A stretch of DNA of 7,540 nucleotides from an uncultured Collinsella sp. (GTDB lineage: Bacteria; Actinomycetota; Coriobacteriia; Coriobacteriales; Coriobacteriaceae), in contig CAUAGV010000077.1 in NCBI GenBank assembly GCA_958428675.1, positions 1 through 7,540 of the forward strand. The letters run 5' to 3'. The position numbers and the translations under genes were made by a program. Under the pieces are notes generated by a model that saw only the letters and a list, made by a program, of their open reading frames with translations, had not been told where the DNA came from and did not search any database. Each line of letters starts with the position of its first letter. The first letter of the stretch is position 1. This document shows, one piece after another, positions 5,980 to 7,540 of the stretch.

Positions 5980-6228
5980 TTAGAGCGAGAGGTTTCTGAT
6001 CGATGTGACGCAGGAGGCCTCATCCACGCCCGAAACGCGGAACACGATGTCTTCGCCACATTCGCCGTAGAGAGCCATGAGCCCCATCACATCGCGGCCG
6101 TCGGTATGGCGATCGCCGATGCTGACCGATACGTTGCTACGATGCTTGGCAATAATGTCATAGAGCAGCGCAACCGGGCGGGCATGCAATCCCAACGGAT
6201 CTTTAATCGTCTTTGTAAACTCGACCAT
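5980..6228 (-). CDS. ptsH: Phosphocarrier protein HPr
   Basis: HPr carries a phosphoryl group from enzyme I to the sugar-specific EIIA proteins of the PTS in the cytosol. The start at 6226-6228 gives 82 residues, the usual HPr size, and places the active site DPLGLHARP with the histidine exactly at residue 15 and Arg at 17. GGGAGGGG (6231-6238) lies just upstream. An upstream in-frame ATG at 6315 would add 29 residues with no HPr character and lies in the aspS terminator region, so it is rejected. The regulatory-serine region reads GRDVMGLMAL, putting Asp at position 46 where Ser46 is expected. The gene is monocistronic, between the aspS and ptsH terminators. Confidence 0.93.
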   Translation of the reverse strand: MVEFTKTIKDPLGLHARPVALLYDIIAKHRSNVSVSIGDRHTDGRDVMGLMALYGECGEDIVFRVSGVDEASCVTSIRNLSL

Positions 6229-6282
6229 GTCCCCTCCCACGACGTCGCACATTCGGCCGGCAAACCCGGCCACGTGGTAGTT

Positions 6283-6288
6283 ATTGTA
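6283..6288 (-). promoter_or_regulatory. Possible -10 of the ptsH promoter
   Basis: On the minus strand the sequence is TACAAT, close to the -10 consensus, 54 bases before the ptsH start and downstream of the aspS terminator. No convincing -35 is seen at normal spacing. The leader would contain a 6-bp GGCCGG/CCGGCC hairpin (6255-6271). Confidence 0.4.
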
Positions 6289-6313
6289 CGTTACCGGCGC
6301 ACCCCCGTCCCAC

Positions 6314-6348
6314 AAAAAACGAGGGAAGGCACACGTCCTTCCCTCGTT
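6314..6348 (-). terminator. Rho-independent terminator of aspS
   Basis: AACGAGGGAAGG and CCTTCCCTCGTT form a perfect 12-bp stem with a 7-base loop. The minus strand continues into a run of six Ts (6314-6319, overlapping the stem end). It starts 23 bases beyond the aspS stop codon. Confidence 0.92.
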
Positions 6349-6371
6349 ACGGGCAATAGGTAGCCGCTCGC

Positions 6372-7540
6372 CTACATCAGGCGCAGGCTGACGTCCTTGA
6401 GCTGGGCGCCACTAACGGCACTCGGGGCACCCGACATGAGGTCGGAGCCGCTAGCCGTCTTGGGGAACGCCATGACGTCGCGGATGGAGTCGGAGCCGGT
6501 GAGCAGCATGCACACGCGGTCCAGGCCCAGAGCAAAACCACCCATCGGGGGTGCACCAAACTTGAGGGCCTCCATGAGGAAGCCGAACTGCGACTCGGCG
6601 CGCTCCTCGGTAAAGCCCAGGAGCTTGAGCATGGACATCTGCATCTCGGCGTTGTGAATACGCATACCGCCGCCGCCGGCCTCAAAGCCGTCCATGACAA
6701 AGTCGTAGGTGCAAGAACCGGCTGCCAACGGATCGGCCTCGATCTTGGCGATATCGGTCTCGGTCGGCAGGGTGAAGGGCTGATGCTCGGCAGCATAGGC
6801 CTTGCGGTCCTCGTCCCAGTGGAACAGCGGGAAGTTGACGACCCACAGGAAGTCGTGGCCCTCGCGCTTGATCTCGAGCGCGTTGGCCATGTGGGAACGC
6901 ATGCCGCCCAGGATCTCGTCGGAGAGCAGGCGCGGGCCGGCGGCGAACATCACAAGGTCGCCGGGCTCGACGTCCATGCGCTCGCGCAGGGCAGCCATCT
7001 CCTCGTCCGAGAAGAACTTGACGATGGGGCTGTTGATGGAGCCGTCCTCGCGGAATGCGATCCAGGCCAGGCCCTTGGCGCCAAACGTGGAGGCCACGCC
7101 GGCGAGCTTATCGATCTTGGCGCGAGCCCAGGCACCGGCGCCCTTGGCGTTGATTGCCTTGACGACAGAGCCCTCCTCGTTCGCGGCAGTCGCAAAGACC
7201 TTGAACTTGGAGTTGGCAAAGATGTCGGTCAGGTCGACCAGGTGCATGCCGTAGCGGGTATCGGGCTTGTCGGAGCCATAGGTGTCCATGGCCTCCCAGT
7301 AGTCCACGCGACGCAGCGGCGTGGGCATCTCGACACCCATGCGGCCGAAGGCATCGGCAAGAACCTCTTCGAGCGCGCTCATGACATCGTTCTGGTCCAC
7401 GAAGGACATCTCGATATCGACCTGGGTGAACTCGGGCTGACGGTCGGCACGCAGGTCCTCGTCGCGGAAGCACTTGGCAACCTGGTAGTAGCGCTCAACG
7501 CCACCAACCATGAGCAGCTGCTTCAGAAGCTGCGGGGACT
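6372..7540 (-). CDS. aspS: Aspartyl-tRNA synthetase, C-terminal part, cut by window edge
   Basis: AspRS charges tRNA-Asp (or also tRNA-Asn, if non-discriminating) in the cytosol. The frame is open to the right edge: residues SPQLLKQLL precede the first internal Met, so the start lies outside the window. About 388 residues are seen of the roughly 590 usual for bacterial AspRS. Visible landmarks are class II motif 2 (CFRDEDLRADRQPEFTQVD), then a bacterial GAD-type insertion region (LAWIAFREDGSINSPIVKFF), and motif 3 (GGFALGLDRVCMLL) with the conserved DVMAFPKTASGSDLMSGAPS tail. The stop codon at 6372-6374 is followed closely by a terminator. Whether it is discriminating or not cannot be judged because the N-terminal anticodon-binding domain is absent. 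Confidence 0.97.
   Translation of the reverse strand, partial: SPQLLKQLLMVGGVERYYQVAKCFRDEDLRADRQPEFTQVDIEMSFVDQNDVMSALEEVLADAFGRMGVEMPTPLRRVDYWEAMDTYGSDKPDTRYGMHLVDLTDIFANSKFKVFATAANEEGSVVKAINAKGAGAWARAKIDKLAGVASTFGAKGLAWIAFREDGSINSPIVKFFSDEEMAALRERMDVEPGDLVMFAAGPRLLSDEILGGMRSHMANALEIKREGHDFLWVVNFPLFHWDEDRKAYAAEHQPFTLPTETDIAKIEADPLAAGSCTYDFVMDGFEAGGGGMRIHNAEMQMSMLKLLGFTEERAESQFGFLMEALKFGAPPMGGFALGLDRVCMLLTGSDSIRDVMAFPKTASGSDLMSGAPSAVSGAQLKDVSLRLM

Noticed and set aside
6229..6315. N-terminal extension of HPr by 29 residues from an upstream ATG
   Set aside because: The extension overlaps the aspS terminator T-tract, has no HPr similarity, and the internal ATG at 6228 has a strong ribosome binding site and puts His15 in register.

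Overview
The window looks like an ordinary, moderately GC-rich chromosome segment. It probably comes from a gut Coriobacteriia such as Collinsella; that is an inference from overall protein character and intergenic style, not from a marker gene. Every convincing gene lies on the minus strand, so transcription runs from high to low coordinates. Nearly every gene or small operon is followed by its own GC-rich hairpin with a T-tract on the coding strand.

In order of transcription, the window holds: the C-terminal two-thirds of aspS (aspartyl-tRNA synthetase, cut by the right edge) with its terminator; ptsH (HPr of the sugar phosphotransferase system) with its terminator; and a ferrous-iron uptake operon of two tandem feoA genes and feoB, with a terminator. 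Next come a small FeoB-associated cysteine-rich membrane protein with its own hairpin, a LacI-family regulator with a terminator, and the N-terminal half of uxaC (glucuronate isomerase, cut by the left edge).

The two functional blocks are iron and hexuronate. For iron, FeoA/FeoA/FeoB and the downstream cysteine-rich protein form a Fe(II) import module. A 15-bp perfect inverted repeat brackets the likely feo promoter. Its core, AGTTAACCAC, recurs just upstream of the cysteine-rich gene, and a related AAGTTAG/CTAACTT palindrome precedes feoB, so one metal-responsive repressor may control all three. For hexuronate, the LacI-type regulator lies directly upstream of uxaC, whose promoter region carries two copies of a CG-centred palindrome (GTGAACGTTCAC), a typical LacI-family operator shape.

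Non-coding structure worth noting includes a roughly 50-bp imperfect inverted repeat enclosing the lacI terminator, and a GGGACAG/CTGTCCC-bounded REP-like element between feoB and the cysteine-rich gene. HPr has aspartate at the position of the regulatory Ser46. I found no CRISPR array, transposase, tRNA, rRNA, or evidence of a wholly new multi-gene system.
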